Source: JAGVYE01 sp964502785
Lineage (GTDB): Archaea; Nanobdellota; Nanobdellia; Woesearchaeales; GW2011-AR9
Length of the DNA: 25,338 nt
Assembly (NCBI GenBank): GCA_964502785.1
Contig: CAZCXW010000012.1
Coordinates: 1 to 25,338 of the forward strand
Reading direction: 5' to 3'
The notes under the pieces are model-generated. The model was not told the origin of the DNA, searched no databases, and was given only the letters and a program-made list of their open reading frames with translations. Shown piece after piece: positions 15,561 to 23,400 of the stretch. A program made the translations under genes and the position numbers. Position 1 is the first letter of the stretch; each line of letters begins with the position of its first letter.

Positions 15561-16177
15561 CCTGTAATGAAACGTTTAAGCTTTTGTATTAATGATGGGG
15601 AAGAATTGTAAAAACGAGTCATGGAAAATTGTTTTTTAAGGTCATGTTCCTGTTTATCACCTGGGGATGAAGATAGGGGGACGTATAGGATAGGCAGAGT
15701 TTGATTATACAATTCTCTCAGACGTTGTTGAAGAAGAGACGCATTTTCCTGCAGATTGGAAGCTTGATACATTACTCCTTCTAATGTCGTCAGTGGCGAA
15801 CCTTGGATGAACAGTTCGTTATGCTCTTGTGCTGTTGGATCCAGAAGCTGTTTCCATTTTTTCTTCTTTCCTTTATGTTTAACGATAAATTCAGAAGATA
15901 CAATGGAATCTGGGGGCGAACCCAAATCGTAATCCCAGGCAATTAAAACGGCTTCTTCGGGAGGCCTGACAATCACTCCTATTTTGCCAAAAGTGGATGT
16001 CCTTTGCGGCGCAATGAGAGAAGTGCGATAAACTAACGAGGGATCATGCAGCCTCTCCAATTTATATTTAACATGTTCCAACGACAAATCAGAAACTCGA
16101 AAGCTAACAGGTGCATGAACAAGATAATTAAAATGGGCAGGGTTATGATCTTCAATATTTGTTAATTTTTCAAGCAT
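15557..16177 (-). CDS. Hypothetical protein (206 aa)
   Basis: Not recognised. No signal peptide or membrane segment. The N-terminal region (HFNYLVHAPVSFRVSDLSLEHVKYKLERLHDPSLVYRTSLIAPQRTSTFGKIGVIVRPPEEAVLIAWDYDLGSPP) looks like a mixed alpha/beta domain. A Lys-rich patch follows (KHKGKKKKWK), then a helix (ASNLQENASLLQQRLRELYNQ). On the minus strand ATTTTAAAAA (about 16199-16209) is about 27 nt upstream of ATG 16177, which supports this start as leaderless. It converges with rdgB (4-nt stop overlap) and diverges from eS8. Confidence 0.65.
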   Translation of the reverse strand: MLEKLTNIEDHNPAHFNYLVHAPVSFRVSDLSLEHVKYKLERLHDPSLVYRTSLIAPQRTSTFGKIGVIVRPPEEAVLIAWDYDLGSPPDSIVSSEFIVKHKGKKKKWKQLLDPTAQEHNELFIQGSPLTTLEGVMYQASNLQENASLLQQRLRELYNQTLPILYVPLSSSPGDKQEHDLKKQFSMTRFYNSSPSLIQKLKRFITG

Positions 16178-16198
16178 AATTCTTAATAAGAATGAACC

Positions 16199-16209
16199 CT
16201 TTTTAAAAT
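16199..16209 (-). promoter_or_regulatory. TATA-like box for the gene starting at 16177
   Basis: TTTTTAAAATT on the plus strand reads as an A/T-rich TATA element on the minus strand, about 27 nt before the start codon. Confidence 0.45.
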
Positions 16210-16260
16210 TAATCTCTTAAAAGTGATGATAAATAAGTCTATCCTTAACGAGGGCGAAAT

Positions 16261-16270
16261 CTTTATAAAG
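16261..16270 (+). promoter_or_regulatory. TATA box for eS8
   Basis: CTTTATAAAG lies about 27 nt upstream of ATG 16293; a leaderless ribosomal-protein promoter. Confidence 0.6.
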
Positions 16271-16292
16271 TAGCTACAAACTGATAAATTAA

Positions 16293-16670
16293 ATGGCACG
16301 AGCGCAAACACGATCGCAACGCAAAGTTTCAGGAGGACGTTATCGAAGCTACAGAACGAAACGGAAGCATGAACTGGCTAGTTATCCGGCGATGACGAGG
16401 CTAGGAGAACGCGATGCTTCTGCAAGGCGTGAAATGGGTGGACACAAAAAATGTTTTCTTCTCAGCGCAAAAGAAATTAATGTTTCAGATCAGAAAGGAA
16501 AAACAGTGAAAGTAGAAATTTTAAATGTTGTTGAAAATCCAGCTAATCCTAACTTAGTGCGGCGCAATGTGATGACTAAAGGCGCGGTTGTTGAAACAAA
16601 ATTAGGAAAAGTGCGCATCACGAGCAGACCAGGGCAGGTAGGGACAATTAATGGAGTATTGGTTCAATAG
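16293..16670 (+). CDS. rps8e: 30S ribosomal protein eS8 (S8e)
   Basis: A 125-residue archaeal/eukaryotic S8e protein with no bacterial counterpart. The N-terminus MARAQTRSQRKVSGGRYRSYRTKRKHEL is basic and typical, as are the MGGHKKCFLLSAKEINV block and the C-terminal ENPANPNLVRRNVMTKGAVVET-GKVRITSRPGQVGTINGVL region. A TATA box at 16261-16270 puts transcription at the start codon. Confidence 0.95.
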   Translation: MARAQTRSQRKVSGGRYRSYRTKRKHELASYPAMTRLGERDASARREMGGHKKCFLLSAKEINVSDQKGKTVKVEILNVVENPANPNLVRRNVMTKGAVVETKLGKVRITSRPGQVGTINGVLVQ

Positions 16671-16701
16671 TTATCTAATATATTTATTCTTTTAAATAAA
16701 T

Positions 16702-16711
16702 GTTAAAAAAC
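16702..16711 (+). promoter_or_regulatory. TATA-like box for the PurF-like gene
   Basis: GTTAAAAAAC lies about 27 nt upstream of ATG 16733. The upstream TTTAAATAAA (16691-16700) is an alternative. Confidence 0.4.
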
Positions 16712-16732
16712 CATTTCTAAGTTCTCTTAGGA

Positions 16733-18286
16733 ATGTGCGGTATTATTGGTATTTGGTCTCCATCTTCAGAAGAAGGTCTTGAAAGCCTGCTTTTAGGTCT
16801 GCGTTATCTTCACCGTCGCGGTCCGGAGGGACGAGGCGCTGGTGTTGTGAACCCGCACACGGGAGCGATGGGATGCGATAAAATCGGAAAACTCGATGAA
16901 ATTGCTGAATTTGAAAAAAGAGTTGTTACCCTTGCTACCACACTCCGTGCTACTATTTTTCTAGGACAAACGAGATATATAACAGATGCACGCAGCGATA
17001 ATGCACAGCACAGAAAAGATAACACACAACCCGTACATCTGCCTTTTGATGGCTTTCAAGGGCTGACTGACGAAGGACTCGGTGTTCATAATGGGAATGT
17101 TATGCGAAAACGAGAGCTTGAAGCGCAAATAAAACCACTGCACCCCTCTCCCACGGATGTTGATTCTCGTTTTATCATTGAACTATTTATGCAAAAAAGA
17201 AGAGAATATGGGAACGAATGGTTGGCTGGTGAATTCATTCTGAAGGAATTATATCGCCTTGATGGCGCAGCGTCTATTATCTTTTCAGGAGGAAGAAATC
17301 TTGTCGCTTTCAGAGATCCTCAAGGATATCGTCCTTTAGAATTTGGAACGATTAAAGGAAGTAAGATTCTTGTCTCAGAGACAGGATTTTTTGAAGAAGC
17401 TGCTGCCCAATTTGGCCGGGATGAAGTAAAGTACGAACACTCTATTCAACCAGGAGAAATGATAGTCATCGATAAAAAAGGAAACATTGAGACCAAGGTG
17501 CTGGCTTCTGCTTTAAATTTAGGTGGGATTTTTCGCCCATGTGGCTTTGAAGATATTTATGTCAAAGCCCATAATTCTCGAGATAATAGTGGACAAAAAT
17601 CAGTGTGGGATATGCGAAATAAAAATGGCAAAGCTCTCGCTTCCTTTTACAAAGAAAAGCTTAGTACGATCGATTTTGTTGTTCCCGTTGTTAAATCCGG
17701 GCTGCTTTATGCTCAAGGCTTTGCTGCAGAAAGTGGTATCACTTACGGTCCATTTATCGCTAAACCTTTCCTCTATGAAAATGAACGGTTTTTTCTTGAT
17801 GTAAAAACAAAACCAAAACATGCTTATGTTATTGATCCCACCGTCAAGGGAAAAAATTTAGCAATTATTGATGATAGTATCCAACGCGGAACAACACTCA
17901 TTAAATTATATGCCAGTCTGAAAGATGCTGAAGCGGAAAGAATCGCTTTTTTCATCGCTTGGCCAGCTACTTTTTTTGGGTGCAATTATGGTGTGGATAC
18001 AAAGAATGAAGAATTGATTGCCTATGAATTAATTAAAAGAAATATTGTTCATTATACTCCCGGCTCTCCTCTTCAGTACGATGTACATCAGGTGAATGAA
18101 AAAATTACAGAATTATTGAGAAGCAAAGTCTGTGAAAAGTATGGAGAAAAATATGGCTACGCAGATGATCTGGAAGTATTTTATGCTCCCCTGGAAGTAT
18201 CTGCCGCGCAACAGACAACGAATACGTACTGTTTTGACTGTGTTGGTGGAACAATGCCGACACGGCGATTGCCAATCTTACCGTAA
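16733..18286 (+). CDS. purF: Amidophosphoribosyltransferase-like protein (PurF-like), divergent
   Basis: The 517-residue protein begins MCGIIGIW, placing the glutaminase nucleophile Cys right after Met without a propeptide. Other glutaminase motifs: RRGPEGRGAG, a GVHNGNV oxyanion segment and AFRDPQGYRPLEFG. The phosphoribosyltransferase half contains the PRPP loop IIDDSIQRGTTL. Four cysteines match the [4Fe-4S] ligands of Bacillus-type PurF: Cys270 (PCGFE), Cys417 (GCNYGVD), and Cys500/Cys503 (CFDC followed by GG and PT). Two segments differ from standard PurF: the usual RPDS after the FEYIY motif is AHNS, and the NRYVGRTFI glutamine-loop segment reads KPFLYENERFF. PurF makes phosphoribosylamine, the first purine step. 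These changes leave the true reaction open. Confidence 0.8.
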   Translation: MCGIIGIWSPSSEEGLESLLLGLRYLHRRGPEGRGAGVVNPHTGAMGCDKIGKLDEIAEFEKRVVTLATTLRATIFLGQTRYITDARSDNAQHRKDNTQPVHLPFDGFQGLTDEGLGVHNGNVMRKRELEAQIKPLHPSPTDVDSRFIIELFMQKRREYGNEWLAGEFILKELYRLDGAASIIFSGGRNLVAFRDPQGYRPLEFGTIKGSKILVSETGFFEEAAAQFGRDEVKYEHSIQPGEMIVIDKKGNIETKVLASALNLGGIFRPCGFEDIYVKAHNSRDNSGQKSVWDMRNKNGKALASFYKEKLSTIDFVVPVVKSGLLYAQGFAAESGITYGPFIAKPFLYENERFFLDVKTKPKHAYVIDPTVKGKNLAIIDDSIQRGTTLIKLYASLKDAEAERIAFFIAWPATFFGCNYGVDTKNEELIAYELIKRNIVHYTPGSPLQYDVHQVNEKITELLRSKVCEKYGEKYGYADDLEVFYAPLEVSAAQQTTNTYCFDCVGGTMPTRRLPILP

Positions 18287-18303
18287 GAAACGAACGAGTC
18301 CTG

Positions 18304-18384
18304 AGAAATTCGCCGAAAGCGTCTCACCCCGCCATAAATGGGCGGGGCTTGAACAGCGACGCTTTCTTCGAGAGGCGAATTTCT
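18304..18384 (+). ncRNA. Candidate structured RNA: 81-nt compound hairpin
   Basis: AGAAATTCGCC (18304-18314) pairs perfectly with GGCGAATTTCT (18374-18384), 11 bp. GAAAGCGTC (18315-18323) pairs perfectly with GACGCTTTC (18358-18366), 9 bp, separated only by a 7-nt 3'-side bulge TTCGAGA. An inner CCCCGCC (18327-18333) / GGCGGGG (18341-18347) hairpin caps it across a TCA / CTTGAACAGC internal loop. In total 27 bp pair without a mismatch. It starts 18 nt after the PurF-like stop. It could be a transcript 3' structure, a small RNA or a remnant of a short mobile element. The strand is arbitrary. Confidence 0.5.
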
Positions 18385-18387
18385 GTG

Positions 18388-18415
18388 ACACAAAAAGGCA
18401 AAAAGCCTTTTGTGT
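18388..18415 (+). terminator. Second hairpin after the PurF-like gene
   Basis: ACACAAAA (18388-18395) plus GGC pairs with GCC plus TTTTGTGT (18405-18415), with one bulged A and an AAAAA loop; 11 bp. No T run follows, so it is terminator-like rather than canonical and may be part of the adjacent structured element. Confidence 0.4.
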
Positions 18416-18425
18416 AATGAAAATC

Positions 18426-18439
18426 CACTGGTCACTGGT
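18426..18439 (+). repeat. Tandem 7-bp repeat CACTGGT x2
   Basis: CACTGGT occurs twice back to back, immediately upstream of the TATA box at 18454. It could be an activator or BRE-adjacent binding site, or chance. Confidence 0.3.
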
Positions 18440-18453
18440 CAACTTTGGGCAGC

Positions 18454-18463
18454 CTATATAAAG
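18454..18463 (+). promoter_or_regulatory. TATA box for the micro-protein operon
   Basis: CTATATAAAG is one of the best TATA matches in the window. It predicts a transcript start near 18485, just upstream of the small ORFs. Confidence 0.55.
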
Positions 18464-18508
18464 CACATATTCTACAAGAAACTTATCAAAAAAATGAGGT
18501 GGCCAACG

Positions 18509-18637
18509 ATGATCGACACAAGCACAACCACAATTCGTGGATTATTTGAAAAACAAATTAAAGAACTTACAAAAAGGACGCTTATTTCCAGAGAAGATAT
18601 TTTTGACTTTCAGTTAAGCGGGGGGTGGTTACGATGA
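18509..18637 (+). CDS. Micro-protein A (42 aa)
   Basis: A 42-residue frame, MIDTSTTTIRGLFEKQIKEL followed by TKRTLISREDIFDFQLSGGWLR, predicted mostly helical and amphipathic with no Cys or membrane segment. ATG 18509 has GAGGTGG about 7 nt upstream as Shine-Dalgarno; an in-frame ATG at 18494 could be used if leaderless and would add five residues. Its stop overlaps the next start (ATGA at 18634-18637). Not recognised. The combination of TATA box, Shine-Dalgarno and overlapping partner supports a real gene. Confidence 0.6.
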   Translation: MIDTSTTTIRGLFEKQIKELTKRTLISREDIFDFQLSGGWLR

Positions 18638-18756
18638 ATATGAAAGAACGTATTCAGCATTTGCTGTGGAAGTACGAGAATTGTGAACAGGGAAAATTAG
18701 CTTCACATTCCGTAAAGCAATTGTATTTAGATGATTTCGATAAAGTGATAATCTAA
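18634..18756 (+). CDS. Micro-protein B (40 aa)
   Basis: A 40-residue frame, MNMKERIQHLLWKYENCEQG then KLASHSVKQLYLDDFDKVII. It overlaps micro-protein A by 4 nt and is preceded by GGGGTGG about 6 nt upstream of the ATG, nearly the same ribosome site and spacing as A. One Cys; helix-forming N-terminal half and an acidic DDFDK near the end. Not recognised. Coupled translation suggests the two products act together (inference). Confidence 0.6.
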   Translation: MNMKERIQHLLWKYENCEQGKLASHSVKQLYLDDFDKVII

Positions 18757-18786
18757 GATTGCGAGCGCCATCTCACCTCTGTGGAA

Positions 18787-18840
18787 AAGGACGGTCTTAT
18801 ACTCGCACCTTCTCAAAAAGATATATATAAGACCGTTCTT
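18787..18840 (+). terminator. Long-arm terminator-like inverted repeat overlapping the tsaC promoter
   Basis: The 15-bp arms at 18787-18801 and 18826-18840 (one G-U pair) enclose a 24-nt loop and are followed by a run of T. The 3' arm contains part of TATATATAA (18822-18830), which is at leaderless distance from ATG 18852. One sequence thus seems to end the micro-operon and start tsaC. Confidence 0.55.
18822..18830 (+). promoter_or_regulatory. TATA box for tsaC
   Basis: TATATATAA is centred about 26 nt before ATG 18852. Confidence 0.55.
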
Positions 18841-18851
18841 TTTTTCTTCTT

Positions 18852-19421
18852 ATGGAAATTCTAACGAAAACGGAATTAAGTTTACGGTTTACAGAAATTC
18901 TTTCGAGAATCAATCAGGGAGCGCTATTTATTTATCCCACAGACACGATTTATGGCATTGGGTGTAAAGCAACTGATGCTAAAGCTGTACAAAAAGTAAG
19001 GGAATTAAAAAGACAGAGGCCAACAGCACCTTTCTCTCTGTGCGTGCCTTCCTTGCTCTGGATAGAAAAAAATTGCGTCGTTGATAAGAAAGTAAAAACA
19101 TGGCTGCAAAAACTGCCTGGACCATATACTTTAATTTTGAAATTAAAAAATAAACAAGCGATTGCTCCTAATGTTGCCCCAGCCATTAATACCATCGGTA
19201 TCCGCTGCCCTAACCATTGGTTTCAGCAAGTTGTAGAAAAAGCAGGTTTTCCTATTATCAGCACTTCTGCAAACAGGACGGGGCAGCCCTTCATGACCTC
19301 GCTGGAAAATATTGATTCGGAAGTCGAAAAAGTAATTGATTTTATGATTTATGAAGGACCAAAAGAAGGGAAGCCTTCTAAAATAATTGATGTCGATAAA
19401 GAAGAGATCAAAGAAAGATAA
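18852..19421 (+). CDS. tsaC: L-threonylcarbamoyladenylate synthase (TsaC/YrdC type)
   Basis: The 189-residue protein is a single YrdC domain, which makes threonylcarbamoyl-AMP from threonine, bicarbonate and ATP for tRNA t6A37 synthesis. Motifs: ALFIYPTDTIYGIGC, the basic ELKRQRPTAPFSLCV substrate-binding strip, LPGPYTLILK, TIGIRCPNHW and the STSANRTGQP segment containing SxN. It lacks the extra Sua5 C-terminal domain, so it is TsaC-type in length. Translation genes nearby (L10e, eS8) fit the role. Confidence 0.92.
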   Translation: MEILTKTELSLRFTEILSRINQGALFIYPTDTIYGIGCKATDAKAVQKVRELKRQRPTAPFSLCVPSLLWIEKNCVVDKKVKTWLQKLPGPYTLILKLKNKQAIAPNVAPAINTIGIRCPNHWFQQVVEKAGFPIISTSANRTGQPFMTSLENIDSEVEKVIDFMIYEGPKEGKPSKIIDVDKEEIKER

Positions 19422-19433
19422 AGCCTAAATAAA

Positions 19434-19805
19434 ATGGAACAAAAAGGAAAAAAAGAAATAAAGCAAATTAATGGATTTGAAAACATCGATAATACATCGT
19501 TTTTTTCTAATAACCAAACGGTTTGCCATAATCCAGAAAAATTTCAGATAGATTTTAAGAATATTTATCCACAGTTTAAGCCTGATGGCCAGGCAACGAT
19601 GGTAGTGTGCCATAAAAATATTTTGTTAGACCCGCATACGATGGTGGAACTGTATAGGATTATTGGAGAGAATATAAGAAAATACGAAGAAAAATTCGGG
19701 CCTATCGAAGAGCCAGGAGCATTACAAAAAGCTAAAGAACAAGTAGGTATCAAAAAAGAAGAAAGTACAACTACTAACTCTGAAAGACCAAATTATTTGG
19801 GCTAA
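19434..19805 (+). CDS. DUF3467-like protein (123 aa)
   Basis: The core, TVCHNPEKFQIDFKNIYPQ then ATMVVCHKNILLDPHTMVELYRIIGENIRKYEEKFGPI, resembles the DUF3467 family, small proteins of unknown function in bacteria and archaea. The N- and C-terminal extensions are charged and low complexity. It starts 12 nt after the tsaC stop, so it probably shares that transcript. No motif gives a function. Confidence 0.75.
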   Translation: MEQKGKKEIKQINGFENIDNTSFFSNNQTVCHNPEKFQIDFKNIYPQFKPDGQATMVVCHKNILLDPHTMVELYRIIGENIRKYEEKFGPIEEPGALQKAKEQVGIKKEESTTTNSERPNYLG

Positions 19806-19867
19806 AGAACTATTTTCGGTTATCATTTTATGCGTTCTTACTCTAAGCATGCAATTCACTCGAAACA

Positions 19868-19877
19868 TTTATAAAAT
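19868..19877 (+). promoter_or_regulatory. TATA box for L10e
   Basis: TTTATAAAAT is centred about 26 nt before ATG 19898, implying leaderless transcription independent of the tsaC unit. Confidence 0.6.
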
Positions 19878-19897
19878 AACCATTTCTCAGCTTATTC

Positions 19898-20413
19898 ATG
19901 GCACGTATACGCAAAAACTCTGCTTACCAAAACTTAGAACGGCCTTATACGCGAATTAGTAAGTATTCAAAGAAAAATTATGTGCGCGGGGGTTTTCCTC
20001 ATTTAAAGATTACAAAGTTTGATATGGGGACGCCACAGAAAAACTATGATACTGTCCTTCAGCTCATTGCCTTAAGAACGATGAACATCCGCCAGAATTC
20101 TTTAGAATCCGCGCGTATGACTTCTAATCGGGTTCTTGAAAAAACCGTTGGCAATAATTATCATATGCGGGTTAAAGTTTATCCTTTCCATGTTCTCCGC
20201 GAAAACCCTTTAGCTTCAGGAGCAGGCGCAGACAGGATGAGTAAAGGAATGCAGTTAGCATATGGAAAACCGATCGGCTGCGCGGCCCGAGTGCGGGAGG
20301 GACAAGTGTTATTTGAACTAAAAGTAAATAAAGAACATCTTAAAATTGGCCGCGAAGCGTTGGATAAAGCATCAAAAAAAATCCCTTGTACGTGCAGGAT
20401 TGTTATTCTTTAA
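19898..20413 (+). CDS. rpl10e: 50S ribosomal protein L10e (uL16)
   Basis: A 171-residue archaeal L10e/uL16-family protein located near the tRNA-binding region of the large subunit. Diagnostic segments: RPYTRISKYSKKNYVRGGFPHLKITKFDMG, NSLESARMTSNRVLEK, YHMRVKVYPFHVLRENPLASGAGADRMSKGMQLAYGKPIG and the C-terminal KKIPCTCRIVI. It converges on the surface-protein gene, with 46 nt between stops. Confidence 0.95.
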   Translation: MARIRKNSAYQNLERPYTRISKYSKKNYVRGGFPHLKITKFDMGTPQKNYDTVLQLIALRTMNIRQNSLESARMTSNRVLEKTVGNNYHMRVKVYPFHVLRENPLASGAGADRMSKGMQLAYGKPIGCAARVREGQVLFELKVNKEHLKIGREALDKASKKIPCTCRIVIL

Positions 20414-20459
20414 TATCATTATAATTTACCATAGTCTTTGACTAATGCGGTTTTTTTGC

Positions 20460-23400
20460 TTATTCCAAATCATCTCTTAACAATTTCAACTCTCTTTCTA
20501 CTTTTTCTAATTCTTGTTGTAATCTCTTGTCTTTTATCGGTTCTGATAAAATTTGAACTGCTTTAAATGAACCCCGTATTACTTCAGAATTTTGTTCAGG
20601 TAATACTTTCCCGATTTTATCTTGCTTCTGAGAAAATGGTTCTTCTATCTCCACTTCTTTAATCTTCGTTTCAATCTCTTGAAGATTATGTAATAATTTT
20701 TGTTCTGAAAAAAAACTTTTTCTTCGTTGTGGGGCTTTCGTATTTAATATTTCAGCCCTTACTCTTTGTAATGATTTCTCCAATTTCTCTTCCGTTAATC
20801 TTCTTTTTGCTATCGGTTCTTCTCTTTTTCCGTTTGCCGTGTTTGGGACCATGATTCCTTGTTTAAGCATTCTTAAATCATGTTCTATACGTTGTAAAGG
20901 AGATGGTGGTGGTGGTATCGTCTCCATTTTTGGGGAAATTCTCTGTACGACTTGTTTGGTTTTTTTTTCGGCTTGATATTCATCTGCCGTCTTAAAGTGT
21001 TTTTTCCTGTTCCAAACATTGCCTAAAACCTCAAAAGAATCCGATAAACTTTTCTTTAGGGCAATATTAATATTTCTTAATTCCTCATTCTGTCTCCGTT
21101 CTTCCCCTGAAAAATCGGGAGTATTTTTTCTTGTTTCTCTATCATAAGAGTTCTTCATATTTGGTGTGGTCGATTTTTTGTTCATGATCTTTTTTTCCAA
21201 TAAAACAATAAATGCGATAAAACAAAATATACCTGAAAAAATAATAAAAATAAAGACCATCTTCCTACGTGTTTCTTCTGACATTTTATTTTCAGTAACA
21301 GTAAAACCTGTGATGAAATTTTCTTCTCTTTTCTCCTCTAAAGGTGCGCTTTCAATAATGGATTCATACTCAGTAATGGAAATATTATGGTTTGATTCAA
21401 AAACAACGGCGACTGTAAGTCGATTTTGGAGAGCTTGGTTCTTTGTTTCTTCTCCTTTTTCTACGTAAGATTCGACTTCTCCCGTATCAAGGTTAATTAT
21501 AAACCAATTTTCTGCAACGAGGGCATCATTTCTATAAATTTTGCCCGTAAACTTATATTCTCCTTTGTAAATGGCAGGATTATATTTTATCTGTTGGGCA
21601 AAAATAAACCCTTTATCATCTTTCATTTTGTAGTTGCCATATAATTCGGAAAAAACAGTTCTTTCCTTCCACATCATATTTAACAAAAACTTGCTCAAAA
21701 ATAAACGGAAACCCATTTTCTTTCCCCATAATGAAAGATAATTGTCTTTCTCGTCATTTATATTTAGTTCAACTTTGTAATTGCCCATTTTTCCTGATTG
21801 TTTGTCCCATGCTGGAATTATGAAATACACATCAAAGAAATGTCCATTTACATTGATATCCAACGCTGATCCTGGCAATAATTTCTCCCGCTTAAGTTCT
21901 CTGGTTATGACTTCTTTGCCCTGAGAAGAAAATATCATATCTAGATTTTGTTCTTTTGTGGTGATCCCTGGCCTGATATTAAATTCTTTCTTAACCGTTT
22001 CTTGGGGATTAACAATAACTGTGTCAGAATTAAGCAATTTTGATTGCAGAAGATTTCCTAAAATAAGATTAGGCGAATAACTTATTCCTGATGCTGGATA
22101 CAGGATTTCTGATGTTTTGCCGATGATAAATTTAATATCTTCCCGCGCTATCAACTGAATTGATTCTAAAGTTCTTCCTTGGTCTTTGATTATTTGAAGA
22201 ATTCTCTCTTCCGTGCCCAGAAGCGTTAATTTTTCTCGAATGCTCGGCTCCAATATTATTGGTTCTGTGCCATGGTTGGTAAAAGAGACTAGAACTGTTT
22301 CTGGTGTGTTGACAGGTTCTCGATTGATAAAAGTTTCTTGGCTGGCAGTTTCTTGGGAAGCGGCCTCGCCTGTTCCTATCCCTGCAGATTCGCTTTCTTC
22401 AGAAGGCGTATTCTGTTCTCCTTTTGCGCTATCCTCCTCAATTTCCACGTCTAGATTTTCTTCTATCGGTGTTTCCGAAATGGGCGTTTCTGTAGAAGTT
22501 TGTGCGTTCCCGCTGCTTTCGCCTGATGAACCGCCCCCGCTGCCGCCGCCAGAAGATCCATCCGCGCCACCCCCATCTGTTCTAAATGATGCGGATGCTG
22601 TCGCGCTATTTGCTTGGTCATCTTGGCAGCTAACGTCAAACGAATAGGTTGTATCTGGATTGAGACTGTTATCTGTAATCGTTTGTGAGCTGCCGCTGCC
22701 GCTTACCGATCCACGGCTAGAGAAGCAAGTCTGTGCATCAGCACTGGTGGAAATATCAATTACCAATGTTGTTGCAGTAGAACTTCCTGATTTTGAGAGA
22801 GAGATGGATGGAGCAGTCCGATCCACGACAAATGTACCTAATTGTCCCTGATTTTGGTTCCCTGCGCTGTCATTCGCAAAGACCGTAATGTTATGCGCTC
22901 CTTCCGGCAAGGCGGAAGCATTAAACTGTAAGTTCCAATTTCCACTGACATTGGCTGCCGTTAAATTAAAAGGATTACTGTCATTGCTGAACATAAATAT
23001 AACAGATACAATATAATTGACATCACTAATTGTTGCGTTGTACCCTTTGCTGGCATTATCTCGAGAATATTTTGTCCCATTCGAAGTCAGAATACTTACA
23101 TTAGGTGCTAATGTATCTACGTTAAACCACCAATCGGTCGTCCTATTGCTATTATTTACAAAATCATTTGCCATAATGTAAACTCTATGCAGTCCATCCG
23201 TAAAATTAACCCCAATATCTTCAAATGTCACATTCCACATCCCGCTGAAGTTGGCAGCGGTTCTGTTGAAAGCCGTTCCACCATTACCCGTCAGGTTAGA
23301 GAAGCTGAGATTAACAATGAAAACACCTGTAATCCCATCAATAACCGATGCATTAAAGACAACCCTATTTCCATCTGTAAAATTACTGTTATTAGCAAAT

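Noticed and set aside
16223..16284. GTGATGA (box C-like) at 16223-16229 and CTGA (box D-like) at 16281-16284, suggesting a C/D box guide RNA upstream of eS8.
   Set aside because: No D' or C' boxes or terminal stem are visible, and the interval contains the TATA box of the eS8 gene, so the match is probably chance.
18304..18384. H/ACA guide RNA, because an ACA follows the lower stem of the hairpin.
   Set aside because: There is no two-sided pseudouridylation pocket; the two helices abut on the 5' side and only the 3' side has a bulge, and no kink-turn is evident.
18410..18637. A longer 75-residue reading of micro-protein A starting at 18410.
   Set aside because: The extension would begin upstream of the TATA box at 18454 and inside the second hairpin; the Shine-Dalgarno-supported ATG at 18509 is more credible.
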